Below, piece by piece: positions 1 to 6,391 of a stretch of DNA of 9,210 nt. The first letter of the stretch is position 1, and every line of letters begins with the position of its first letter. The position numbers and the translations under genes are program-made. Source of the stretch: a bacterium (GTDB lineage: Bacteria > Verrucomicrobiota > Verrucomicrobiia > Chthoniobacterales > Terrimicrobiaceae); contig RFZT01000077.1 in NCBI GenBank assembly GCA_009920585.1, forward strand, positions 1 through 9,210, in the 5' to 3' direction. The notes under the pieces were generated by a model. That model had not been told where the DNA came from. It did not search any database and saw only the letters and a program-made list of their open reading frames with translations.

Positions 1-219
1 AATGCGATGTGGGGGAATTACGGCAACCCGCAGACCATTCGCGTCAAGCTCTCGATGGTTCCTATTCCGGGCACCTCAAATATTCGCCTCGTGCCACGTG
101 TCTATAGTGTGAGTGGAGCCGACGAGGCTGGCTTCGATTCTGATCGTCCGCTCATGGGCCTGTGGAATGCTGAGTTCGGACCGATACTTAAACAAATCGC
201 AGCACAAGCTGGAAGCTAA
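1..219 (+). CDS. 3' end of a protein of unknown function (partial)
   Basis: The frame is open from the first base of the window and stops at TAA 217-219, giving 72 visible residues that end in AQAGS. The ATG at 7 is probably an internal Met, because the frame continues to the window edge. The residues alternate polar and hydrophobic (IRVKLSMVPIPG, NIRLVPRVYSV), which suggests beta strands. A final helix (FGPILKQIAAQ) follows. This layout fits a small extracytoplasmic or lipoprotein-like domain, but the N-terminus that would show a signal peptide lies outside the window. I recognise no family. Coding is supported by balanced codon use and a protein-like composition, whereas the overlapping frame-2 reading is rich in Ser and Arg and poor in Asp and Lys. 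Confidence 0.6.
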   Translation, partial: NAMWGNYGNPQTIRVKLSMVPIPGTSNIRLVPRVYSVSGADEAGFDSDRPLMGLWNAEFGPILKQIAAQAGS

Positions 220-649
220 CAGAGGTATGGAGGGGTCTGTTCCGTCAGGCCCGGTAATGCCGTTGCAGTTGAGGAAAAAGCTTCTCGATTTCGAGTATGG
301 AAATGGGCGGCGTTCTTTAGCAGCTTCTCTCCATGAGAGTCATCTTGGCTATTCCTTGCTTGAGAATTCTCGTTGCGCAGGTGCCGGTACAATCGCGCAA
401 TCGCTCTCGATCCAAGTTTGGTCGAGTATTCTTCTCAGTTCCATGGAGCGGGTGCCCTTGGCTCTTGGTCATCCCCGTGTGCTTTTTTCCAATCTGATTT
501 CGATCTGGGGATATACATTGGCGATTCCCTCTGCTGCATGCAATCGGCGCTGGGATTTGTATGAGGTGCGCTATCGCCGTTCATCTCGCTCTACGGCGAC
601 TGAAAGCGAAATGATGATGTGAACAAAATCGGGCCGAGCACTTAAAAAA
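220..649. other. 430-base stretch without a convincing gene
   Basis: This lies between the end of the first gene and the 3' end of the minus-strand gene at 650. One plus-strand frame, ATG 227 to TGA 622 (131 codons), has an AGAGG four bases upstream and cannot be excluded. Its product is rich in Ser, Arg and Leu, has no domain I recognise and ends in EMMM. In a different frame, 333-494 gives a short hydrophobic, aromatic peptide. Hydrophobic pieces scattered over several frames suggest a decayed membrane-protein gene, but I could not join them. I found no strong hairpin with a T-tract here. Confidence 0.3.
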
Positions 650-1747
650 TCAGACGCTATGTTTTGCGTGCCAATCCTTGTAAACGAAGGGCGAGATTTC
701 GGAGGGTTTGATTTCACTCCGACCACCCCAGAAGACATTCGTGTAGCTAACGGGGAAGCCGGCTTCTTCAAGGTGGCTGTCGATCGCGGCTTTGAACGTG
801 AGGACGCGATCGCGATCTGTCCCGTGGGCCACGGCCATGATGTTCACATTATTAAAATCAGGCCCCCCCTCGCGCCAGTAGCAATGGGTGAGGCATTCGT
901 GTCGGCCGATCTGTGACCCAGCCTCTTCTTCACGACCTGCAGGCACGGCCCAATGGAAAAGGGCATTGAATCGGGTCACTCGAACCCCAGTTTGAGATGG
1001 CTTGACGTGCTCGAGGAATGTGGAAAATCGGCCCAGAAGTTTACGCTCCTGGAGCGATTCTGCGACGGCATAGAAATCCTCCAACGAGACGCCTGCTTCC
1101 GCCGCACGACGTGCCCAAACGGGTTCGGCGATCTCGTCCAAGGCGAACTCGCGTTTAAGGGTCATCAACACACGCCACTCGTGGTCGGTGAGTTGAACGA
1201 CACCGGTGCGAAGCATGCGGGCAGGCATTTCGGAGCGATCACCCGGTTCAATGAGCTTGCGGCGAACGTGGCCCACGCCGAGGGCAAAGATCCCCTTCGC
1301 TGGCATCAGGCGGTAGCTTTCTGCTCCGGTTATTTTAAGAAGAAGACTGCAGTGTTCGTCTAGCGATTGACCCGCAGGGACCTTGACGGTCGTCCAAAGC
1401 TTGTAGGCTTCACCTGGGATTTTGGCGTCGGTGGAGCGAACGACGACATGTCCGGAGAAGGGATCCTCTCGGAACATAAACTCAAAAGCGGAGTCGAGTT
1501 TTTCGGGTGCCACCTTCCAAGCGACGAGCGCTCCTTCCGCGAGATTCGTCGCAAGCAGTGTCTGGCGAACCCGGCGAATCGTCCCAGCTTCGAGCATCGC
1601 CCGGATCCGTTCAAGGACGACAGGAAGTTCAACGCCGCTCAGACGCGAAATTTCCAGAAATGGCTCACGGGAGAACCCCGAGATCTTATCCTCAGAAATG
1701 GACAAAATGCGGGAGTTAATAGGATCGGTATGCTCGGTCGGAATCAT
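650..1747 (-). CDS. Two-repeat siroheme decarboxylase-like protein (AhbA/AhbB family, Lrp/AsnC fold)
   Basis: This is a 365-residue protein made of two copies of the Lrp/AsnC-like unit: a winged helix followed by a ferredoxin-like ligand domain. Copy 1 spans about residues 15-145, with a helix-turn-helix ending RIRAMLEAGTIRRV and a core YKLWTTVKVP. Copy 2 spans about 185-330 and contains CLTHCYWR (285-292) then NIMAVAHG (302-309). Those positions correspond to the conserved HCY...NL...M.HG block of AhbB/NirD-type siroheme decarboxylases, which remove acetate carboxyls from siroheme to give didecarboxysiroheme for haem d1 or alternative haem synthesis. In copy 1 the usual THNY.R block is not intact. 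Family members are often annotated as Lrp/AsnC regulators, and a regulator is the main alternative. No other haem or nitrite gene is in the window. The ATG at 1747 has no clear Shine-Dalgarno sequence. A 124-base gap separates it from the divergent permease operon. Confidence 0.85.
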   Translation of the reverse strand: MIPTEHTDPINSRILSISEDKISGFSREPFLEISRLSGVELPVVLERIRAMLEAGTIRRVRQTLLATNLAEGALVAWKVAPEKLDSAFEFMFREDPFSGHVVVRSTDAKIPGEAYKLWTTVKVPAGQSLDEHCSLLLKITGAESYRLMPAKGIFALGVGHVRRKLIEPGDRSEMPARMLRTGVVQLTDHEWRVLMTLKREFALDEIAEPVWARRAAEAGVSLEDFYAVAESLQERKLLGRFSTFLEHVKPSQTGVRVTRFNALFHWAVPAGREEEAGSQIGRHECLTHCYWREGGPDFNNVNIMAVAHGTDRDRVLTFKAAIDSHLEEAGFPVSYTNVFWGGRSEIKPSEISPFVYKDWHAKHSV

Positions 1748-1829
1748 GAGACCGAGGAATTTGCCCGATCCCTATGTTTTCTGCAATTCAATCTAGCACC
1801 AAGAAACAGCGACTTCCTAATCGGAAAGC

Positions 1830-1857
1830 TTGTGATTGGGGAGTGTGTCTGGATGAT
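1830..1857 (+). promoter_or_regulatory. Possible promoter of the oppBC pair
   Basis: TTGTGA (1830-1835) and GATGAT (1852-1857) are separated by 16 bases. Each matches the sigma-70 consensus at four of six positions. Transcription would start a few bases before the ATG at 1872, where a modest AGGGGA (1858-1863) could serve as ribosome binding site. This is a weak match in the only intergenic space upstream of the operon. Confidence 0.25.
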
Positions 1858-1871
1858 AGGGGATACGTGCC

Positions 1872-2750
1872 ATGATTCTTGTCCTAGTGAAACGCCTGCT
1901 CTCTCTTTTTGTGGTCTTGTTTTGCGTTGTCACTATCACGTTTTTGCTAATACGGATTTCCCCAGGCGGGCCATTCGATGGAGAAAGAAAGATTCCGCCG
2001 GCGATCGAGAAGCAACTTCTGCAGAAATACAAACTCGATGGGCCGCTTTGGCAGCAATATGCGGGGTATATTGGCGACTTGTTGCGGGGGGACATGCTAG
2101 CGCAGACTTTACCTGTGACCCTGTGTCTGGGTGGCACCGCATTTTTACTAGCATCCCTTGGAGGAGTTTGGCTTGGTGCTCTGGCCGCGATGCACAAGCA
2201 GACGTGGCGAGACTATGGCGCCATGTTCATCGCTTTAGCGGCGATTTCGCTGCCAGCTTACATTGTGGGTCCCTTGTTGATTCTTATTTTCGCACTCACG
2301 CTGGGATGGTTTCCAGCTGGAGGGTGGGGTGGGGCATCGCATTTGATTCTACCAACGATCACTCTGGCAGCTCCGGCCATGGCTGTGGTGGCTAGGTTGA
2401 TGCGAGGGAGTATGGTAGAGACACTCGGTCAGGATTTCATTCGTACCGCTCGCGCGAAGGGTCTGAACGAATCGACTATTGTATTCCGCCATGCATTGCG
2501 TATTGCGCTTTTGCCGGTTGTTTCCTACTTGGGGCCTCTGGCCGCCCACCTCCTTACGGGCTCAATTGTGGTGGAAACAGTTTTCAATATTCCCGGAGCA
2601 GGGGGCTTTTTTGTGCATTCGATTCTGAATCGTGACGGCTTTTTACTGGGTGGGATGGTGATTGTTTATTGTGTGATGCTGGTGGTTTTTAACCTGGTTG
2701 TCGATCTGGCCTATGGCTTTCTCGATCCACGAATTCAAGCTGATGTCTGA
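1872..2750 (+). CDS. oppB: Oligopeptide ABC transporter permease, OppB type
   Basis: This is an inner-membrane permease of 292 residues. With its OppC partner it would form the channel of a peptide importer. The N-terminal helix (about 5-28) is followed by SPGGPFDGER, the periplasmic signature of Gram-negative OppB, and YKLDGPLWQQY. Further membrane helices lie at about 83-105, 116-144, 158-178, 211-235 and 258-282. The cytoplasmic coupling (EAA) loop is RGSMVETLGQDFIRTARAKG (178-197), and the end YGFLDPRIQ is typical. One oddity is the segment between GD (73-74) and TLPVTL: it is about 14 residues shorter than in E. coli OppB, as recalled from memory. The last eight bases overlap oppC, so the two are probably translationally coupled. 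No oppA, oppD or oppF is visible, so those subunits must be encoded elsewhere if the importer works. Confidence 0.93.
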   Translation: MILVLVKRLLSLFVVLFCVVTITFLLIRISPGGPFDGERKIPPAIEKQLLQKYKLDGPLWQQYAGYIGDLLRGDMLAQTLPVTLCLGGTAFLLASLGGVWLGALAAMHKQTWRDYGAMFIALAAISLPAYIVGPLLILIFALTLGWFPAGGWGGASHLILPTITLAAPAMAVVARLMRGSMVETLGQDFIRTARAKGLNESTIVFRHALRIALLPVVSYLGPLAAHLLTGSIVVETVFNIPGAGGFFVHSILNRDGFLLGGMVIVYCVMLVVFNLVVDLAYGFLDPRIQADV

Positions 2751-3639
2751 TCCGCGCGTCTTGACGAGATTAAAAAGAAATCCGGCGGCTTGGCTGTCGG
2801 CGGCTTTTCTTGGTTTTGTGATTCTGGCATGCGTTTGTGGGCCATTCCTATTGCCGTCTGCTTTGGGTGAACCGGGGCCGAATCAGTATGCGTGCCCCTC
2901 CATGGACCACCCCTTCGGCACGGACCTCAACGGCCGCGATGTCCTGTATCGTCTCCTCACGGGGGGGCGTATCTCTCTCCTTGTCGGGTTTTGCGGTGCC
3001 ATAGTGAGCCTCTTCATTGGTACCGCATGGGGACTTGTTGCTGGATATACGGGAGGGCGTGTCGATGCTTTAATGATGCGCGTTGTGGATATTCTTTATT
3101 CCGTTCCGCGCCTCATTTTTATTCTTATTGCGATTAATGCTTTTAATTCGAGTCTTCAGGTTTGGGCTTCATCTGTTGGGCTGGAGTTCCTAGTTCAGTC
3201 CTCCCGAATCGCCATTCTCATCGTCACTCTTGGAGTCATCGAATGGCTAACGATGGCGCGCATTGTGCGGGGGCAGGTTTTGTCTCTGAAATCGCGTCAG
3301 TTTGTGACTGCGGCGCGTGCGCTTGGGCAATCCCATAGGCGCATCCTGATCCGCCACCTTCTTCCGAACCTCGGTGGCATCATTCTTATCTATCTCACAC
3401 TTACGATTCCCGCCGTGATCATAGACGAATCCTTCCTGAGTTTTCTGGGGCTGGGAGTGCAGGCTCCGCAGGCGAGTTGGGGATCTCTCCTCGCCGATGG
3501 AGCAGGCGCGATTAACCCTGTGCGCAGCTTTTGGTGGCTCTTGGTTTTTCCCGCCTCGGCGATGGCGACCACATTGTTGGCGTTAAATTTCCTCGGCGAT
3601 GCGCTCCGCGATGCCTTGGACTCGCGCTCGCGTTCTTAA
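2743..3639 (+). CDS. oppC: Oligopeptide ABC transporter permease, OppC type
   Basis: This is the second inner-membrane subunit of the peptide importer, 298 residues from the ATG at 2743. That start gives the usual OppC N-terminus (MSDPRVLTRLKRNP, a short cytoplasmic tail before helix 1) and an ATGTCTGA overlap with the oppB stop. An in-frame start at 2698 would lie inside oppB and is unlikely. Visible landmarks are HPFGTDLNGRDVLYR (57-71), typical of DppC/OppC, the EAA loop QFVTAARALGQSHRRILIRH (186-205), ESFLSFLGLG (229-238) and the end FLGDALRDALD. Length and motif order match E. coli OppC closely. The GTDLNGRDV and SWGSLL motifs are intact, and nothing suggests decay. The ORF ends 57 bases before the first ATG of sufT, with no terminator between them. 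Confidence 0.95.
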   Translation: MSDPRVLTRLKRNPAAWLSAAFLGFVILACVCGPFLLPSALGEPGPNQYACPSMDHPFGTDLNGRDVLYRLLTGGRISLLVGFCGAIVSLFIGTAWGLVAGYTGGRVDALMMRVVDILYSVPRLIFILIAINAFNSSLQVWASSVGLEFLVQSSRIAILIVTLGVIEWLTMARIVRGQVLSLKSRQFVTAARALGQSHRRILIRHLLPNLGGIILIYLTLTIPAVIIDESFLSFLGLGVQAPQASWGSLLADGAGAINPVRSFWWLLVFPASAMATTLLALNFLGDALRDALDSRSRS

Positions 3640-3696
3640 ACCATTTTCCCCAAATTCCCTCGACAGCACTGGTTGAGCTCAATACTTCTCTACCTC

Positions 3697-4236
3697 ATGC
3701 ACAACCAAGGAGAAATTTTACTGAGCCGCGAATGCGATGCTGTTCAGATTCCAAGCGGGCACCCGATCGTTCTTCCGTCAGGGATGTCTGTGGTGATCAC
3801 CCAGTCTCTGGGCGGCACCTTTACTGTGGCCACCCCAGGCGGTCTGGCTCGCATTGATCTCAAGGATGCCGATGCGCTTGGTCTCGATCCAGAGAAAGGA
3901 ATCGAAAAGATCAAGGTCGAAGGCAGTAAGCAAGATGCTGTCTGGAACCAGCTGAAAATGGTTTTTGATCCCGAAATTCCCGTCAATGTTGTTGACCTCG
4001 GGCTCATCTATGATTGCCAGCTTACGACCCAAGATGATGGAAAATCGACCGTTCTCGTTAAGATGACACTCACGGCTCCCGGTTGCGGGATGGGGCCAAC
4101 GATCGCGGCTGATGCAAAAAGCAAGATCCTCTCCCTTGAAGGCATTGAGGACGCCGAGGTGGAGTTGGTGTGGGATCCACCATGGAATCAAGCAATGATC
4201 AGTGAGGCGGGAAAGATGAAGCTTGGGATCATTTGA
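3697..4236 (+). CDS. sufT: SufT-like iron-sulfur cluster assembly protein (DUF59)
   Basis: This is the SufT layout: a short N-terminal domain with AVQIPSG, TQSLGGTFTV and GGLARI, followed by a DUF59/MIP18-like domain. DUF59 landmarks are MVFDPEIPVNVVDLGLIYD, then TLTAPGCGMG with the conserved Cys (residue 130 from this start), and a C-terminal LVWDPPWNQAMIS. DUF59 proteins help mature or transfer Fe-S clusters in the cytoplasm, and SufT is linked to the Suf system. The start is uncertain. TTG 3673 and ATG 3697 lie in frame but lack a Shine-Dalgarno sequence. AAGGAG at 3707-3712 sits eight bases before CTG 3721, which would give a product beginning SRECDAVQIPSG, close to where family members begin. 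I list the ATG by convention. No other suf gene is nearby; the gene follows oppC in the same direction and converges with the gene at 4255. Confidence 0.9.
   Translation: MHNQGEILLSRECDAVQIPSGHPIVLPSGMSVVITQSLGGTFTVATPGGLARIDLKDADALGLDPEKGIEKIKVEGSKQDAVWNQLKMVFDPEIPVNVVDLGLIYDCQLTTQDDGKSTVLVKMTLTAPGCGMGPTIAADAKSKILSLEGIEDAEVELVWDPPWNQAMISEAGKMKLGII
3707..3712 (+). promoter_or_regulatory. Shine-Dalgarno AAGGAG inside the annotated sufT N-terminus
   Basis: AAGGAG is one of the best ribosome-binding matches in the window. It lies downstream of the first ATG of sufT and exactly eight bases before an in-frame CTG (3721-3723). Position and spacing suggest initiation at the non-ATG codon, giving a 172-residue protein. 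Confidence 0.5.
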
Positions 4237-4240
4237 TCCC
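4225..4240. other. Inverted repeat across the sufT stop codon
   Basis: GGGATCA (4225-4231) and TGATCCC (4234-4240) are perfect inverted copies separated by two bases. The TGA stop of sufT is inside the right arm. As RNA it would fold as a 6-bp stem with a four-base loop. There is no T-tract on either side, so it is not a clear intrinsic terminator, although it lies between convergent genes where one would be expected. Confidence 0.35.
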
Positions 4241-4254
4241 TCGCGAACGGTTCT

Positions 4255-5292
4255 CTAGGTTGGGTCTTTTCCAAGGTATTCGGAAAAGATACGCCCCGTC
4301 TCGTCAGTCTCGCTGAGCCTGAGTAACTCGCAGTTCAGCTGCTTTCTTAACGGGCTTCCGAATGGAATGGCGAACCCGTAATTTTCCTTATTAAAGACGG
4401 GACCAACCACGGAAATGGGGATTCGTGGATTTTTGAAATCAAGAACACGCAGGATTGGTGAGTCGTGTACTACGGCGGCAACCTGACCAGCAAGTAGCGC
4501 GCTCGTGGCTTCACTCAGGGTGGCGAACGCAAGCACATTGATTCCCTTTTGCTCCAAATAGTGTGCGGCAACCGTGTCATCTACGACGCCGATAGTCTTG
4601 CCATATAAATCCTGCGGTCCGGAAATGGAGCCCTTGAGTTTCTCAATCGTCATTGCCGTTGTGATGGTCGATGTCACGTAGGCCACAGTCACGATCCCGA
4701 GCATGATCCATACGATCATGACTATACGGCCTAAAACTCCAGGGAATCCCTTGTAAGCGGATTTGCCAGTGAGGGCGAGAGTCACCACATAGTAAAATGC
4801 CTCTGCTGCACCGTCCCTTCTTTTGCTTGGGAAGTCTGGGTTGTGACGGCGCTCAAAAATATAGACGCCGCAGGTCAATAGGAAGACCCCCGCTAGGACG
4901 AACCAAAAAATCTCAAGTTTGAGAAGGTCCTTCATATCGCGAATCAACCGACGGGAGATCGATTGCTGGTTGTCGGAAACGAGAATCTGTAGTCCAGAAT
5001 GAAAGTAGAGTTGCGAAAAATCGACCACTACGGCGTTCTCATGGGTGATCGGGGTGTCGGCGACAAGGACATCGATTCGCCCGTCCGAGACCGCCTGCAA
5101 GCCAGCCTCCACTGTTTCAAATGGGGTGTAGTCAAATGTCCAGTTGTTGCTGGCAGCGATTTTTTCCCAAAGATCCACTGCTGCTCCTGTTGGGATAGGC
5201 CCCTTGATGACGAAGGGTTCCTGCCCTGCCAATCCGGCGCGCAGTTTGCCCTCCGCGCTCGCCGAGGCGCACGAACAACGTGCGCTCACCAT
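4255..5292 (-). CDS. Ionotropic glutamate receptor-like protein: split binding-protein domain with a two-helix pore
   Basis: The layout resembles prokaryotic glutamate receptors such as GluR0. Lobe S1 of a periplasmic binding-protein fold (about 16-110: GKLRAG...PFVIKG, GRIDVLVADTPIT) is followed by helix M1 (about 126-146), a re-entrant pore loop (163-188), helix M2 (189-213) and lobe S2 (about 219-342: YGKTIGVVDDT, ALLAGQVAAVVHD). Such proteins open an ion pore when an amino acid or similar ligand binds outside the inner membrane. The pore loop does not have the potassium filter TVGYGD of GluR0; the equivalent stretch is TLALTGKSAYKG (171-182), so ion selectivity cannot be predicted. The N-terminus has an SPase-like ASASAEG but no hydrophobic signal-peptide core, and a stop lies a little upstream in the same frame. 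The start overlaps the end of the CorA-like gene by seven bases (ATGGTGA), which suggests coupled translation. A modified substrate-binding protein fused to a membrane anchor is the main alternative. Confidence 0.82.
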   Translation of the reverse strand: MVSARCSCASASAEGKLRAGLAGQEPFVIKGPIPTGAAVDLWEKIAASNNWTFDYTPFETVEAGLQAVSDGRIDVLVADTPITHENAVVVDFSQLYFHSGLQILVSDNQQSISRRLIRDMKDLLKLEIFWFVLAGVFLLTCGVYIFERRHNPDFPSKRRDGAAEAFYYVVTLALTGKSAYKGFPGVLGRIVMIVWIMLGIVTVAYVTSTITTAMTIEKLKGSISGPQDLYGKTIGVVDDTVAAHYLEQKGINVLAFATLSEATSALLAGQVAAVVHDSPILRVLDFKNPRIPISVVGPVFNKENYGFAIPFGSPLRKQLNCELLRLSETDETGRIFSEYLGKDPT

Positions 5293-6275
5293 TTCCGAAC
5301 TTTCGAAATCCAGAACACTCCGAGTGCAGATCCCACCGCGAGAATGTTAATTAGGTAGAACGGCCAAAGATCATTTTCCATCGGGACCGGCAGCCTGACA
5401 TTCATGGAAAAAATACCGACCACGAGATTCGCCAGCATGATGGCAATCGTCCAAATCGTAAAATGCTTGATAAGGACGTTCAAGTTGTGGCTGACGATGG
5501 AAGCCCTTGCGTCCATGAGGCCGGCGATAACTTGGGAGTAGATCTCCGAGCGGCGAAGACACTGTTGGTTCTCGATCACGATATCTTCGAGCGTTCGAGT
5601 TTGATCGTGATCGAACCCGAGTTTTTCCGCACAGGACTTCATTTTGTCAAATAATGCCCCGTTCGAGTTGATGGCGTTCAGGATGTAGACCAAGCTTTTC
5701 TCCAAGGCGAACATGTTGAGGAGATATCTGGTTTCCATCGAAGTGATGATTCTGCGTTCAAGTGAATCCGAAAGCATGTTGATGGCTTTCAAATGGCCTT
5801 CAAAGTGGTTGATGCTTTGGTAAAGCAAGCGAAGGATCACATCTTGGATGCAAAACACACGCAAGGCGACGCGTCCCTCGAAAAGCGGGGCATCATCAGG
5901 CATCACTATTACCAAGCGATCCTCGTGCAGAAATATGCCAGTCGATGTCATCTTCAGCAGGAAGTTGTCATCGGCAGAAAAACTCTTCGGGCGCTTGAAA
6001 ATGATCGCAGCATGATCAGCTTCAAACTCCAGACGTGATAACTCATCAGGGTCTAATGAAGACTGCAAGGTGTGGTAATCGATGTTGTAGTATTCCATCA
6101 AGTCCGCCTCATCCTCGATCGTCGGACTATTAAAGACGATGATCTGGGCCTCTTCGGGTTCGCAGCGCACCACCGTTCCGGCTTCTTCTGCGACACGGAA
6201 ATAGGTGCGCAGTCCTCCACGCTGCTTGCCTTTGTCGCCATGTGCTGGCGACTCGATTTCCGCAGGTATGATCAT
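5286..6275 (-). CDS. corA: CorA-type divalent cation transporter with an SMN signature
   Basis: This has the CorA layout. A large cytoplasmic N-terminal part (to about residue 265) is rich in charged alpha-helical segments, and two C-terminal membrane helices follow (about 271-290 and 304-322). The stretch LNVLIKHFTIWTIAIM leading into the first helix matches the CorA pattern, and the protein ends in the basic tail SKVRKW. CorA proteins form pentamers that pass Mg2+ or other divalent cations. The signature after the first helix, normally GMN, is SMN here (290-292: IFSMNVRLP), so the glycine is replaced. The start at 6275 gives 329 residues, close to the family norm. An in-frame ATG at 6356 would add 27 unremarkable residues but has AGGAGG only two bases upstream. 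The gene lies immediately upstream of, and overlaps, the iGluR-like gene. Confidence 0.88.
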   Translation of the reverse strand: MIIPAEIESPAHGDKGKQRGGLRTYFRVAEEAGTVVRCEPEEAQIIVFNSPTIEDEADLMEYYNIDYHTLQSSLDPDELSRLEFEADHAAIIFKRPKSFSADDNFLLKMTSTGIFLHEDRLVIVMPDDAPLFEGRVALRVFCIQDVILRLLYQSINHFEGHLKAINMLSDSLERRIITSMETRYLLNMFALEKSLVYILNAINSNGALFDKMKSCAEKLGFDHDQTRTLEDIVIENQQCLRRSEIYSQVIAGLMDARASIVSHNLNVLIKHFTIWTIAIMLANLVVGIFSMNVRLPVPMENDLWPFYLINILAVGSALGVFWISKVRKW

Positions 6276-6355
6276 CCCACAACAATCTGACGATTTTCCA
6301 AAGCTCGTCGATCCGAATTTTGGCAAACAGAGCGCGAATTTCGTCCCAAGGGGCA

Positions 6356-6384
6356 TTGCCTCCTAGACGCTCTCGGTTTAGTAT
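6356..6384 (+). promoter_or_regulatory. Candidate promoter giving a nearly leaderless esterase mRNA
   Basis: TTGCCT (6356-6361) and TAGTAT (6379-6384) are separated by exactly 17 bases. Each matches sigma-70 at four of six positions. The expected transcription start, six to eight bases after the -10, falls at or just before the ATG at 6392. No Shine-Dalgarno sequence precedes that ATG, which is consistent with leaderless translation. Confidence 0.4.
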
Positions 6385-6391
6385 TTGATGC

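Noticed and set aside
333..494. Possible exosortase-like fragment (hydrophobic piece with VPWSG)
   Set aside because: The likeness rests on a few aromatic and Pro residues. The conserved Cys, Arg and His positions of exosortases are not visible in any frame.
113..622. Plus-strand frame of 169 codons starting inside the first gene
   Set aside because: Its first third overlaps the better-supported end of the gene at 1-219. Only the part from ATG 227 is possible, and that is mentioned with the unassigned stretch.
1367..2395. Long plus-strand frame of 342 codons
   Set aside because: It runs antisense through the AhbA/B-like gene and then out of frame through oppB, both strongly supported by family motifs. 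Its product has no domain-like pattern.
3778..4191. Minus-strand frame inside sufT
   Set aside because: It is a shadow of the DUF59 gene, which has intact conserved motifs in the opposite direction.
4225..4240. Palindrome at the sufT stop considered as a bidirectional terminator
   Set aside because: There is no T-tract on either strand, and the loop is minimal; it is kept only as an inverted repeat.
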